64,000 nt of DNA from Cliona cf. orientalis (taxonomy: Eukaryota; Porifera; Demospongiae; Clionaida; Clionaidae): assembly GCA_963930775.1 (NCBI GenBank), contig OZ005689.1, positions 28,346,044 through 28,410,043 on the forward strand. Reading direction: 5' to 3'. Shown in pieces: positions 40,375-52,476 of the stretch. The notes under the pieces are model-generated. The model did no database searches and had not been told where the DNA came from. It was given only the letters and a program-made list of their open reading frames with translations. Every line of letters starts with the position of its first letter. Position 1 is the stretch's first letter. Made by a program: the position numbers and the translations under genes.

Positions 40375-40721
40375 CAGGGACGGATCCAGAGCCTACAATA
40401 AGGGAGGTGCTAAATAAAATATTTGCGCGCAAAGCGCGCGCAAAAAAAGTTGGCCACGCCCCTTTTTACGAAATCACACCCACTTAATTGCCGTGAAGCG
40501 AGGCAACAACCAGAAAAGGTGGAAAAATCAGTGGAACTCGAGTTTTTGTCTCTACAGACAGATTTTATAGCTAAATCATAGTAAATGTATGTCAGATTGA
40601 GGTTTTTTGGCTAGAAGGGGGGTGCTAGAGCTAGCTATGTCTATAGAAGCCTGTATGTTATCTTGGCTGGAGGGGGGGTGCTTGAGCACCCAAAGCACCC
40701 CCCCCCCTGGATCCGCCCCTG
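40375..40721. mobile_element. hAT-like MITE, 347 bp
   Basis: The inverted termini are CAGGGACGGATCCAG (left) and CTGGATCCGCCCCTG (right). The flanks GTATG and GTGTG form an imperfect 5-bp duplication. The interior has GGGGGGTGCT/AGCACCCCCC stretches facing inward. It has the same terminal type as the element inside the RING gene (8779-9146) and the start at 63861. Confidence 0.8.
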
Positions 40722-41434
40722 GTGTGTAGGGTACTATAATGGAAAGTATTACACACGTTCAAGTCCATTGTACTGATTTAAGTTAGTAGATACACACAGT
40801 TGCATACTTGTTATACTATATACAACGAAAAATATTCTTCAGACGATCATTTTTCTTATATAGTCCGTGTCATTACATGAGGGCATGGATACGCGTCTTG
40901 GATGCGCCCGGTTGCTATGAACGAGCCGCACTACAAGGCTCAGGATCATACAGGATTGGTCAGAACTGTAGGGCCGTGTGCACAAAGAAGAATGCCTCGG
41001 GCCATAGCTACAGCTAGAGACGCATTGTCGATCGAACGATCGGCGCGAAAGTGCCGCGCGTTTCGAAAGGCCTGCTAAGCAGGCGAGGTCTGTTCATACC
41101 TGTCAGTAGTCCGGTAGCAACGTTCGAGCAGAGCCATATTAGCACACTTGCTTGCTTTGCCAAGGGGTGTGGCCTCTGCAACCGCTTCCATCTGCGCATG
41201 CGCACGGTGCTAATGGACAATCTTGGAGTCCCAGGCAGGATACTGTTTGTGCATGAACTATGTCTCTATGTTTTGTGAGCCTGTACTGTTAATAGATGAT
41301 CATGCATGCTAGCCACATTATCCCATGATTGTGACATTAAACATACTTGTTAAAAATAAAAATATAATCATATTGAAAGCTGAGAATAGGGCAGGGGGAC
41401 AAGGCTACACAACAGTATGATTTGTGCTACTCAC
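40722..41434. other. Spacer without recognised gene
   Basis: Mixed composition, with a GC-richer stretch at 40880-41230. Short frames exist on both strands, but none shows family resemblance. Confidence 0.4.
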
Positions 41435-41990
41435 TTTTACTTGTCGCATATTAATATCAGCAATTAAATTATCCATTTCCAGTCTATAAAGAAATTTAAG
41501 ATGATAGTCAAGCACTTGCTGAACCTACGTATGTAGCAAATCTCAGTTTGTCTCCCTCCTTTCCTGATGCAAAGGCACAGATACACTCAATGGGAAGAAT
41601 ACGATGAACTTCTCCAGTGTCCTGACTTCAACGACAATTTGTACACCTAAGCACACAAATCTGCATGACTTTTATTCCAGCTAATATAGCTAGCTGCTTT
41701 AAATCTGAAACCTCAGAAATGTTTCCCAGGAGCACCAGGTTGACAAAGAGCTTTGGAATGTTCTTGCGTACTTCTTCCAAAGTCTCCAGCAAATTCTTTT
41801 CAAAATCATCTGCCGTTATGGTTGGCACATCTCCAGAACAACTACATAGAACATTAGAAGATCCAAGTTGATTTTTTTGCTATCACATCTAGACTCTATA
41901 TTATTAAGCTAATCCTAGACAGAAATCATTTGCTCCTACTAAGATGGTCATTAATTTCCAGTCATTCTTCATATCAACGACATGTGAATG
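41435..41990 (-). CDS. Phospholipase-B-like (GDSL-type) exons, partial
   Basis: Exon pieces on the minus strand follow the order of membrane-associated phospholipase B1. The piece ending at 41990 (after a TGTAG acceptor) reads Asp-Met-Lys-Asn-Asp-Trp-Lys-Leu-Met-Thr-Ile-Leu-Val-Gly-Ala-Asn-Asp-Phe-Cys, which is the family's conserved Gly-x-Asn-Asp block. The next (about 41865 down to 41628) reads Phe-Glu-Lys-Asn-Leu-Leu-Glu-Thr-Leu then Lys-Leu-Phe-Val-Asn-Leu-Val, the helix and strand that follow it. A further piece reads Ile-Cys-Ala-Phe-Ala-Ser-Gly-Lys-Glu, and the last (41518-41435) ends at a GTGAGT donor. The catalytic Ser (GDSL) block and the final Asp/His block are not in the window. 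The LTR element to the right may separate this from upstream exons. Some junctions lack clear splice sites, so it may be a decaying copy. Confidence 0.55.
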
Positions 41991-42594
41991 CTACAGAACA
42001 ATAATACAATACCAGGAGTACATTACTAGGAGTGTGCAACGCACACAATAGTAGTGCAAACATCTCTTTCCAGATTTGACATCACAACCACACTTGTAGA
42101 CATAAAAATTTAATTATAGAGATAATAGCAGTGGATGCGCTAGCTGGAAGCTATATCATACATGTAAGTTAATAATGATTGCTTGCTTTATCACTGCAAT
42201 CATATTAATTAGGCTAGTAGCTAATTATAGAACCTATGATCTAATTATATTTATGTAGAGGTCATGCTACAAGTGAAACTACAATCTGTTAATTTGATAA
42301 GCAACAGGTGGCCCTGGGCTAATGATCCCATGCAATGTAGAGTTGTACCTTCCCTAGTGTGCAGCTACATATCCTGTTTTCCACTGTAATGCAGAACTTG
42401 GCTAATTAATACACAGCACATCCCAAAAATTAAAAAAAAATTACTGATAGAATACTGTTCTTAATTACTATGTTCTTGGTAAAAATTATAGTTCAACTGT
42501 GCAATGGTTTCTGTAAACTCTTGTTAACAAGGATGATAAATTCCCCATGGAAATAGGACTTACTAATAGCTGTTTTTTTACTACACCTTTAATG
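41991..42594. other. AT-rich spacer, possible intron of the phospholipase-B-like gene
   Basis: No coding signal is seen. The LTR element is inserted at its right edge. Confidence 0.4.
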
Positions 42595-42838
42595 TGTAAC
42601 GAACTAAAACAAGCTGAACAATGAATCTAGACCAAGCTGTTTCTTGTTTGTGTGTGACCTAATTAGTGTTCTGTGACCCTGGCTGTCTGTAAGCAGCCCT
42701 TACACTCTATCCTCATGTTTTATGCATAGCACCTCAAGTATATAAGCACAGTGTGATTTCTGACTACTATCTATCCGTATCTGAATCTCTAAACACTATT
42801 ACGGGCTACAAGCCCTGTGTGAACAGTACGGGGTTACA
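42595..42838 (+). repeat. 5' LTR of the Ty3/gypsy element
   Basis: A 244-bp direct repeat begins TGTAACGAACTAAAACAAGC and ends GGGGTTACA. It contains a TATATAA promoter-like string. Confidence 0.92.
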
Positions 42839-45800
42839 TTGGTGTCAGGAGTGGGCTAACTATGTCTGGAGAAGAGGACCCACCGCCTACTGATGATTCA
42901 CCAGCCATTACGAGTGAGTATGCGGCCACGTGCGAGATACTCTGCTGGGGCAGATATAGAGCTCTGGCTCACACGTTTCGAACTGTACGTGAGAGAGCTG
43001 GGCATTGCACAAAACCAATGGACGAGGGAATTATTACCATTACTGGAGGATGAGCCGTTCAGGGTGGTGACGCAGCTGGGCCTAGTGCACTCCACTGACT
43101 ATAAGGCTGTCACTACTGGCCTACGGCAACAGTTCGATGTAGAAGGAAACGAGCTGGAATGGCAGCATCAACTGCAGAGTCGCACACAAAGACCGGGAGA
43201 GAAATTTGCTGAGTATGCAGGATGTTTGCGCGTACTTGCCGATAAGGCCTACCCTAAGTGGTCTCCTGAGCAGCGGCAGGAGGTGTTGCGGAACCACTTC
43301 ATCCAGGGAGTTCACTCCTCTACTGTACAACTTTATCTAATGCAAGAAATGCCATCTTCCTTGGATGAAGCTCTCCAACTCGCTGTGCAGAGGCAGTCCG
43401 TTGAACTCGCACAAAAGAGACTACATAAGGAACGTAGCCAGGTGGAACCAACCTTTTCACTCCAGACGTCGCCGGCGGCACCAGATGCAGCTAATGCAGT
43501 CGCTGTAACTAACAGCAGGCAAATAGCTGAATTGGCCAAGCAGTTACAACGGCTGACGGAAGAAGTAGCACAGCTGCAGAACCTACCCAGCGCCCTGTTG
43601 GAGGACCAATATGTTGGGGATGCCGGGAAAGAGGCCATATTAGGCGCAACTGCCCTAAGAAGTCGGGACAACAGCGATCGGGAGGTAGCTACCGACAAAG
43701 AGGAACCCAAAACTCTACCCACCGGCCAGCCACGGGGAATGCCACGGTCAACTCTACACTACTCGTTGCTGGCAAAGTAGCTCGAGTCACACAAAGATGC
43801 TCTGCATCAGCCGTAACACTGGTGAAGAAAGATATCTGGGATCAAGCAAGTTCAAATAGCAAGCTGTCGGCTCCAGATTCACCAGTGGTGGCAGCAAATG
43901 GAGCAGAGCTAGATATTGTGGGGAAAACAGTTGTTCTTTTGGAGGTGGGAGGCCTGCAGACGGAGTTCGCTGTTCTGGTGGCAAGAACACTCACCCAGGA
44001 CTGCATCCTAGGTGCTGACTTTCTTCTCCATAACAGATGCGTTGTTGATATGCACCGGCAAATACTACTAGCTGGAGGGGAGTCAGTGCGGTTTGACCTG
44101 TCCACTCGTCAAGAGATGCCCTCCACTTGTCATGTGACACTCCTAGAGTCGACTACTATACCTGCTGCCTCAGAAGTCCAGTTGCCTGTCCATCTCTCGG
44201 GTGAGGAGGGAGTTGTAATGCACCCTTGTTTAGCTGTTTTGGACCCCTCACAAGAATTTTCAGAACGGCATGGTGTCTTAATTGCCCATTCATTGTCTTA
44301 TACAGGAGCTGAGAAGACACTTGTGCAAGTTTTGAACCCCTCACCAGCTCCAGTTCTGGTACATCGGCACGAGAAAATTGGGCGTCTACTACCACTCGAA
44401 GGTGCTCAAGTTGTCTGTACCGTGGATCCCTTCCCCGAAAGGAAACTACCCACCAGCCGAGACATAGAGGGAGCAATCGAGATGCTGATAGAGAAGGCAG
44501 AGTGCCCGACAGCCAGTGACAGAGAACAGCTCCAGTCTCTACTGCTTGAATTCTCGGATATTATTTCTACAGGAGATGATAATTTGGGTCGGACTGACCT
44601 AGTCCGACACAAGATTGATACTGGGGAAGCTACCCCAGTGAGACTCCCAGCTAGGAGACTGCCGTTCCAGCAAAGACGTGAGGTTCATGAACTACTAGAC
44701 AAAATGCTGAAGCGAGACGTAATCGAGGAAGCACATGGCCCATGGTCATCACCCATAGTGCTCGTAAAGAAGGATGGCTCCACTCGTTTCTGTGTCGATT
44801 TCAGGAAAATCAACAACTTCACTAAGAAAGATGCACACCCACTCCCCAGAATCGATGACACGCTTGATACGCTAGGAGAGGCTAAATGGTTTTCGACACT
44901 TGATCTTGCCAGTGACTACTGGCAGGTTGAAGTAGACCCTAACGATAAGCCAAAAACAGCATTCTCGACGCCTTTTGGCTTATACCAGTTTCGTGTCATG
45001 CCGTTCGGCCTATGTAACGCACCTGCAACCTTCCAACGATTGATGGAAAGAGTTCTGCGAGGCCTACACTGGACAACCTGTTTGGTCTACATAGATGATG
45101 TCATCATTTTCAGTGGGACTATTGGGGAGCATCTTCAACACCTGGCAGAAGTTTTCAGTCGACTCAGGGATGCCAAACTAAAGATCAAGCCAAGCAAATG
45201 CCATCTTCTCCGACAAAGTGTTCATTACCTCGGCCATATAATTTCTCAGCGGGGGGTGGAGACTGACCCTGACAAAGTGAGAGTAATTGCTGCCTGGCCC
45301 GCCCCAACCTCGTGCAAGGAACTCCGTCAGTTCCTGGGACTTGCATCATACTACAGGAGGTTTGTGAAGGGATTCGCTCAAATAGCCTCACCCCTGTTCA
45401 AGTTAACTGAGAATAACAAAAAATGGCAATGGGAAGAAGATTGTAACCAGGCCTTCTTACACCTCAAGAACAAGTTGACCTCCACGCCAGTTCTTGCATT
45501 GCCAAATTTTAAATTGTGTTTCACATTAGATGTGGATGCTAGCGGGAAAGGCCTTGGAGCGGTTCTGTCTCAAAAAGCAAATGCCGGGGGTGAGCAAGTG
45601 ATTGCATGTGCGAGTTGAGCCCTAACCAAGTCAGAAAGAAAGTATGCTGCCACTCGCAAGGAGATGCTTGCCCTGGTATGGGGAATCAAACACTTTCGCC
45701 CCTATTTGTATGGTCAATCCTTTGAAGTACGAACAGATCACAACTCTCTAAAGTGGCTATACAGCTTCCGGGAACCAGAACGCCAAATTGCCCGCTGGCT

Positions 45801-47588
45801 GGAAGTACTAGCAGAGTACGAGTTTACCATCACTCATAGACCAGGAGTGAAACACACAAATGCAGATGCATTATCCCGAAGCTCTCTTGAACACCCCCAT
45901 TCCCTGGAGCTGACTGCAGCACCAGTCTCTCCAGTGTATAGTAACAATTGGCTGGGAGCCACCATGCCAGGTCAAATTCAAGCTGCCCAGCGGGAAGACC
46001 CCAACTTATTGGCGGTAGCGACATGGCTAGAAGAGGATGTTGTGCCTCAGCACTGCCCAAAGAATTGCAGCAAAGCACTCCAAACACTTTGGAATCAAAG
46101 ACACCATTTGATTCTCCAGAATGGTATTGTCTACCGCTGCTGGAGGGATGTGCAAGGAAAAGGCATCAACCCGAAACTACAGCTGGTTGTTCCGAAGCAT
46201 TGGGTCCCAGAGATCCTTGCAAACTTGCACGACTCATCAACTGCAGCTCACCTGGGGATGAAAAAGACCCTCGAGAAAGCCAGAGATAGATTTTACTGGA
46301 TAAGACAAAGACACGATGTCGAGCAGTGGTGTGCAAGTTGTGCGAAGTGTGCATCCAGGAAGTCTCCATCAAAAAAGCCTGTGCTCCGCTGGTGACTGAA
46401 ATTGCATCAAGACCAATGGAAAGAGTTGCAATGGACATCCTTGGCCCACTCCCCGAGACAGACACAGGAAACAAGTACATTCTGGTGTTAGGAGACTATT
46501 TCACGAAGTGGAAGGAGGCCTACCCTATGAGGGATATGGAGGCCACCACAGTAGCCCGCCTACTGGTGAACGAATTCTTTTGCCGATTTGGCCTGCCAGA
46601 TACACTGCACACCGACCAAGGAAGAAATTTTGAATCCTCACTAATCAAAGAAATTTGCTCATTATTGGGAATCCACAAGACCCGTACAACACCATACCAC
46701 CCGCAGTCCGATGGTCTTGTTGAGAGGTTCAACTGTACATTGTTGAATATGCTTAGCTTGGCTACCTCTGAAGATCAGCGAAAATGGGACCGGCAGATTC
46801 CAACACTAATGTTTGCTTACAGATCTAGTATCCAAGAAACTGCAGGAGCGACCCCATTCAAACTGTTTGGTAGAGAAGCCCGCCTACCAATCGATTTGCA
46901 ACTGAATTTACCAGCCGAAGATCTGCCCAGCAATAATCCAGCCAAGCAACTCGAGAATCGCCTGTCTCAAGCATATAGCTACGTCAAGTCACACATGCAA
47001 GGTGCCCACAAACGTCAAAAGTTGAATTATGATAAACAAGCTACCAATGGCTCGTATTGTGTACATGATCAAGTATGGCTGCACAATCCCGCAGTACCTC
47101 GTGGCGCGAGTCGCAAGCTTCACTGTCCATGGCAAGGACCATTTAAAATTGTACAACGTATCGGTAATGTCTTGTACAAGATTGAAGATGAAAAGAAGCT
47201 AAAGAAATGTAGAGTTGTACACTTCAACCGACTTAAGCCTTTCAGGCAACGTCCTGAATCGCTGCCATCCCCCATGCCCCTTGCGCCCAAGAAAAGTACT
47301 TCTGAGGAGTCCGACAGTGACAGCGATGCCAGTGAGCTAGAATCCCACTACTGCAAGCTCTGACAGTGAAGATAACTCTGTGGATCAGGCAGACTCTCCC
47401 ACATGGCCATCAACTACAGACAACTCAAATCCTGAGGTTGCCAAAGAACCAGCACCCGTGTTGCATCGCTCTACACGACAAAGACGTCGACCAGACTGGT
47501 ATGGAAATGTTGTCTCCATGCAAACATCTGAATCAGAACTCGATGACTAGTGCGAGGACGCACATCATTCTCACGTGGAGGGGAATAA

Positions 47589-47840
47589 TGTAACGAACTA
47601 AAACAAGCTGAACAATGAATCTAAGACCAAGCTGTTTCTTGTTTGTGTGTGACCTAATTAGTGTTCTGTGACCCTGGCTGTCTGTAAGCAGCCCTTACAC
47701 TCTATCCTCATGTTTTATGCATAGCACCTTAAGTATATAAGCACAGTATGATTTCTGACTACTATCTCTCTATCTGTATCTGAATCTCTAAACATCACTA
47801 TTACGGGCTACAAGCCCTGTGTGAACAGTACGGGGTTACA
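47589..47840 (+). repeat. 3' LTR of the Ty3/gypsy element
   Basis: A 252-bp copy of the 5' LTR with a few small differences, followed by the AATG target duplication. Confidence 0.92.
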
Positions 47841-48377
47841 AATGCATTAGGTACTAATTCACAAATAAATTCAGTTACTGTAGTGTAGAGTAAAAGATAG
47901 CTATATACTCTGGGTAGTATTGTTTGAAACTAGTTCCCTTAAGGCTTGTCTGCAAGACAATTTCCTTTTTTTCTAGAAATAATCTTAATGTCAAGCTTTC
48001 AAGAATTTCCTGCCATTTGTCATATGCATGTTTAGTCAGTTAGGTCACTCTTTCAGATGTTTCCTGTTTGGACTGTAGACTCTTAGATGTTCTGTGTGTT
48101 GCAGATAGGTTGTCTAGAAAAGTAGGGTAAGGTACCTGGCTATGTCACTATATAGACTGAAAGCCTACAACATGATTTGTATACCCTAACTGACTTCAAG
48201 CACACTACACCCACTTCCTATAAATACACACTAGCTGAATAGAGACTACAGAATATTTTTATTATAATATATCATTTCTTGTTCTTTGTATTTAAGTAGA
48301 CTGTTGCTAGCTGGTTGTATTCATTGAGTTTTGTAAACTAAAAGTTTGGTGAATTTCTAATCCTCGACATACTCTAC
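47841..48377. other. AT-rich spacer
   Basis: No coding signal until the next frame at 48378. TATAAATAC at about 48219 could be a core promoter for the remnant that follows. Confidence 0.35.
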
Positions 48378-49190
48378 ATGGCTCAGTCCTGTTGCAATCC
48401 CTTTGATATACCTGGTCATACCTGGAGCAGCCATAGAAAGAACCTCAGTCCTGTCATAGCCTGGATCTGTGAAAGAGCTCCACATATTTCCATTGGTTTG
48501 AAGATCTGTGACACATGCAGGAAGAAGCTAAGTAAGGAATTACAGGATGTTACTGAGCCTATCCTCTCCGAGCCTGATCCTCCCAGCCCTCCTAGTTCAC
48601 AAGCCACAGAATCTGATCCTCTCTCCTCCAGTGCTTCAGAAGCAGCATCTTCACTCAACACGTATCTAGCAGAAATCGGTGAGACACCATATTCTCAGAG
48701 TAAAGCCCATTCAAAGAACTACTCCAGACAGGTGAAGATTACTGAAGCTTTGCAGCACCCAGTTATCACAGGGGTACCTATTGATGATGGAACTGAGATG
48801 ATTCAGCAGCTGAAAGAGAAATTTCAGGAAACAAAGAAAAGAAATGAGCAAATTCAAGTACTTACAGTGTTGCCAAAGAGCTGGTCAGTGAAGAAAATAC
48901 AACAGGAAATTGGTGTCTCAGAGTATTTGGCATGGCAGTCAAAGAAGCTGGTAGAGGAGAGAGGCATTCTAACGACCACCTATTCAGAAGGTATCCTCCT
49001 CAAGGTGGAGGTGGTGGTTCACTGGATGATCCCCGAACTATTGAAGAGCACTGTAAGGGTATGTGTGAAGAACTGAAAAAAGCATCTCCACGAGATCATG
49101 TATTACTACCCCTACTGAAAAGTAGGTACGAAGATAGGCGATCTTATATTGAATTTGACTCAGAAGCTGATGTACGTTCGTTATGGAGGC
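48378..49190 (+). pseudogene. Cysteine-motif/coiled-coil protein remnant of a sponge/cnidarian gene family
   Basis: The first frame begins Met-Ala-Gln-Ser-Cys-Cys-Asn-Pro-Phe and has a Cys-x2-Cys pair (Ile-Cys-Asp-Thr-Cys) near residue 50, as if to bind zinc. A Ser/Pro-rich acidic linker follows. A helical segment then reads Gln-Val-Leu-Thr-Val-Leu-Pro-Lys-Ser-Trp-Ser-Val-Lys-Lys-Ile-Gln, which I recognise from a large uncharacterised family in cnidarians and sponges. Near 48985 the coding signal moves to another frame (Ser-Leu-Asp-Asp-Pro-Arg-Thr-Ile-Glu-Glu-His to about 49170), so there is a frameshift or an unrecognised small intron. Function is unknown. Confidence 0.45.
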
Positions 49191-50910
49191 ATATCCTGCT
49201 CTACATCGTCATGCTACTGTATATTCACATATATTGCATTTTAGTTTTGCTTCATGATATGATTTCAGATTGAACAAGATATGTCACTTATGAACGCTTA
49301 TGTTCAAGATCCAGAAGCAGTGAACCACAGTCTATGTTCCTAGTATTTTATGCCATGGAGAAAAAACCAAGAAGAAAGGAATTGGCACCATTCTCTGTGA
49401 AATGAACAAACTTGGTTAGTCCAAATTTGGTGTATGTGACGTGCTTTACTATTAGCTCATTTATTTTAGACGATACGTCACGACAAGCTACAGCTTTGAA
49501 GGTTTGAAGTGCTTACCAACATAAAGAACTTAACCAGTGCGTTGTCGCTCATCTATGAAGAACGTGAGGTTAGTGGATATGTCAGGCACATATACATAAT
49601 GAAGTCGTACTTCAAAGGAATAACTAATCCCCATGATGCAGTCTCCATACATACATACACCTTACTTGCATGTGCTTGTAGGGACAAATAATATATCTAG
49701 TTTGTGGTATATGGTGTTACAATTATGGTTTCTAGGGAACAAATATGCGTTTTTATCGGAAAAATGTGAGTGCTTGTACCTCTATTTTGCAGCCTACATC
49801 GACACCGGAAGAAGTGGCAAAAGAGAATCCTCATAATTCTCCAGTTTGTTGCATTTATTGGTGAACCCATTCAAAAAATGATGCGCATTTCTGCGACTAT
49901 TAAATTGTGTACACACTGACGTGAATCCGCGCGATTTAACTGCACAGAATCGCGATACCGCAGAGGGTATTGCAAAAACACGCATTCTGCGGTAAGCAAA
50001 TATTCGCATAAGATCGTTAGAAATCGCATGTCAATGTGTAGCCTCGGAGAATAGCTCGTCTTTGTGTAGCCTCGCACGCTATGTGTGGCGGCTATACTGT
50101 TTCTTGATAGCTGCGTCTAACTCCACTAATAGTGTTGCCTCTAGTCTGCGCAAAGGGGCTGGTACCAGCCCAGATTAGCCAACTTAATAACTAAACACTA
50201 GGCTGGAGGATGACGTCTACAAGGTAAAGTTATAGTCTCGTACCCAGGACCCAGGCTGCATTGAAAACGTGGAAGCGCGGGCTGCCAGGTACGAGGCTAG
50301 CAAAGGTATTGGACTTGTGCTCAGGTACCCTGAGTTGAGAGGGCCTGGTAGGGACCACCAGTTCGCCTACACTTGCATAATGCTACCGGTATTTAATAGT
50401 ATAGGCCCTGAGCACTCACCGTATCTTATTTTCGCATGCTGTCAACTAAGCCTCGAGGCTAGCAGTCCAGCTGAGCATAATACGCATGCATGACATCATA
50501 CGAGCATAGCCACACCTTCACAAGATGATGTACACACCCATTCAAAACAACATTGTCACAAAATTTTATATAAATTGGGAACAACTACGTATACATGTAC
50601 ATGATTGCATGACTCATTACTGTCCAGTATTGTTAACATGTTTGTTCAGTTCTGCAGATGATTATGAGTTCACTCAGGCTCAGATTTGGCAGTTGCAGGG
50701 CGATACTGCCTGCATTTCACATTTGATTTTGTCACTTCTTATGTCTTTCCACCTCTTGCTTTCCTCCGGTCTATGGATACCTCCAACTGGAAATTGATAT
50801 GAGAGGTGTACTGCAATAGAATATGACAGCCACGATAACAATGACGAAGACAAAAAACGTCAAGTTAATACATAAATAGTTATGAGTGGTTTCAATAGAC
50901 ATACTAGAAT
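49191..50910. other. Mixed spacer with short coding-like scraps
   Basis: Possible small exons of the preceding remnant occur near 49270-49390 (after TTTCAG, Ile-Glu-Gln-Asp-Met-Ser-Leu) and 49500-49570 (ending GAG|GTTAGTGG). They are broken by stops. A short inverted pair AGTCTCGTACC/GGTACGAGGCT brackets 50234-50297 and may be a tiny MITE remnant. No other gene is recognised. Confidence 0.3.
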
Positions 50911-51062
50911 CATAACCAGTGTTCTACCTAGCATACATAAGGCATGTTGGCTCAACATGCCTTCAGTACAGAGTTTCCTTTGATGTGGGAATAGGGATAA
51001 TCCATAAGCTTTGTTGTAGCCACAGGCTCCACCCAAAGTATACCAATCTGTCATGCCTTGAA
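50911..51062. repeat. Interspersed repeat copy 1
   Basis: It shares CAGCATAC/TAGCATAC, AAGGCATGT, TTTGATGTGGGAATA and CACAGGCTCCA in the same order with 60993-61115. Both are about 120-150 bp fragments of one non-coding repeat family. Confidence 0.6.
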
Positions 51063-51646
51063 TTTAGCTTGGGGAGGACATTCCACTCATGTTCCCAGAC
51101 CCCATGTACTTTGTGCACACATACACTATTATAGCCTAGGGAGTCAGATCAGCATTGGATATTGGTAGTAAACATGGGTCCTGATGGACAGAGTGGGTTT
51201 GTACCGTACATGCATACACATGTACTAGGCATGTGAAATTAATATAAATGTATACTATAATATTATTGTGCTATGCTAACCTCGGATAGCATGAAGTTTT
51301 CTGGGGTCGAGTTTCTTTATGCCTGGTCTTCTTGGCTTAGTTGCACAACCAAATGCCATATCCTCCTCAGTGAACAGTAGTTAGACTATGGTATGCATAA
51401 TATGCTTTGATCTTCTGAATTTAATGAGGTATTTAAAATAGTGTAGATACTCAGAATGGAGTAGTTAAATTTCGTTAGAAGACCTGTCATGAATTTGAAT
51501 TGTATTAAACAAAATGCATCAAAAAGGAAGAAATAGGCAGAAATTGAGTTTTAATTATTGTCTGCATGATTAATTTTCGGATTGATGGTAAAATTTGTAG
51601 CTCTATCAAGGTTTAAATTAGCAAAAATCTTGCTTTCTGGCAAAAT

Positions 51647-51978
51647 TCAAATGGGAACTGAGCTGAGCCCACTGACACGTGGCACGAGTGCAGTACTGGT
51701 GGCTCTTTTGAGCGCCATGTAGTCTCTCCTACCACTAAACACTGTTGTGAGACGAGTCTCACACGCGTAGGCATAGGTGTAGAAGGGGGTGTTGCATGAG
51801 ACCTGGCTGAGACAGTTGCTCCTCAGCTGCTTGAAGCATAGAATCTCCTTCATTGCCAGCGCAGTCCAAGATCTCACGGTTGAAAGGTCCTAGAAAAATT
51901 TTCCTCTGGCTTTATAGCCAAGCCTTGGGTGTCACAGACAGCTTTAGTAGCAAATAGGAGACCATACAGGGCCACCAT
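51647..51978 (-). CDS. Candidate small secreted Cys-containing protein (two exons, 93 aa)
   Basis: Exon 1 (51978 down to 51940) starts Met-Val-Ala-Leu-Tyr-Gly-Leu-Leu-Phe-Ala-Thr-Lys-Ala, a hydrophobic signal-like start. A 50-bp intron (GTCTGT..TTTTTCTAG) joins in phase 0 to exon 2 (51889 down to 51647). Exon 2 has four Cys residues (Leu-Cys-Phe, Asn-Cys-Leu, Ser-Cys-Asn, Ala-Cys-Glu) in a basic context. The polypyrimidine-TAG acceptor sits exactly where an in-frame stop would otherwise close the upstream frame. I recognise no family. The donor is weak and the signal segment short, so this is tentative. Confidence 0.3.
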
Positions 51979-52203
51979 CACTAGCACTACTGAATAACGC
52001 ACGTGGCTGGCTTGTTAGCTTATATACGTGAAGGAAGTGTGACATCATTGCTGCATACTTCCTGCTCTGCAACATGAATCTGATTGGTCACTTTTCAATG
52101 CAGCACGGTTACTAAGCAACTACCCACAAAACCATGCTCACACAGCTGATTGGCACTATAGCAGACCACAAATGCACAGTGCCGCGCGCCCCATAGTCTA
52201 AGC

Positions 52204-52347
52204 CGGTTATCGCCCACGCCTCGGCTCTACGGCTATTAGAAACCACTCAGGATGTTGCGTAATCGCCTCGGGCTCCGCCCTCGGCAACTATGCAACATCC
52301 CTTGGGTTTCTAAAATGCCGTAGAGCCTCTCTTTAGGGCAATAACCT
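52204..52347. repeat. Imperfect hairpin, about 55-bp arms
   Basis: The left arm 52204-52258 (GGTTATCGCCC..GATGTTGC) pairs with the right arm 52290-52347 (GCAACATCCC..GGGCAATAACC). The loop is CTCGGGCTCCGCCCTCGG. It has the same loop style as the hairpins at 36512 and 37762. Confidence 0.75.
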
Positions 52348-52359
52348 ATACTTCTATTA

Positions 52360-52476
52360 GTGCCTGACTTAGAGACTCGGCATCAATGCATGTATCAACG
52401 ATCGCCAGATCACAGGAGTCAACACTTGGCATGAACATTCCCAGCTTCTGGTCATTCTCGACACCAAACCAGCATC
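52360..52476 (-). CDS. Possible host exon
   Basis: After a GTGTGCAG acceptor-like site (minus strand) an open stretch reads Cys-Trp-Phe-Gly-Val-Glu-Asn-Asp-Gln-Lys-Leu-Gly-Met-Phe-Met-Pro and Cys-Asp-Leu-Ala-Ile-Val-Asp. Its composition is protein-like, but it is short and unassigned. Confidence 0.25.

Larger units (their letters stand above)
42595..47840 (+). mobile_element. Ty3/gypsy LTR retrotransposon (fossil)
   Basis: A 5.25-kb element is bounded by two near-identical LTRs (42595-42838 and 47589-47840). It has TGT...ACA ends and a 4-bp AATG duplication at both sides. A primer-binding-site-like stretch follows the left LTR and a purine-rich tract precedes the right one. The coding parts, in order, are a gag-like region, then a Ty3/gypsy-type polyprotein with protease-like, reverse transcriptase, RNase H and integrase regions. 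No envelope-like part is seen. The copy looks broken, with roughly three interruptions of its coding frame. The two LTRs differ by only a handful of small changes, so the insertion appears fairly young. It lies to the right of the phospholipase-B-like exons. Confidence 0.92.

Noticed and set aside
40808-41278. Short frames on both strands in the GC-richer stretch
   Set aside because: No family resemblance, no splice-site support and mutually overlapping on opposite strands.
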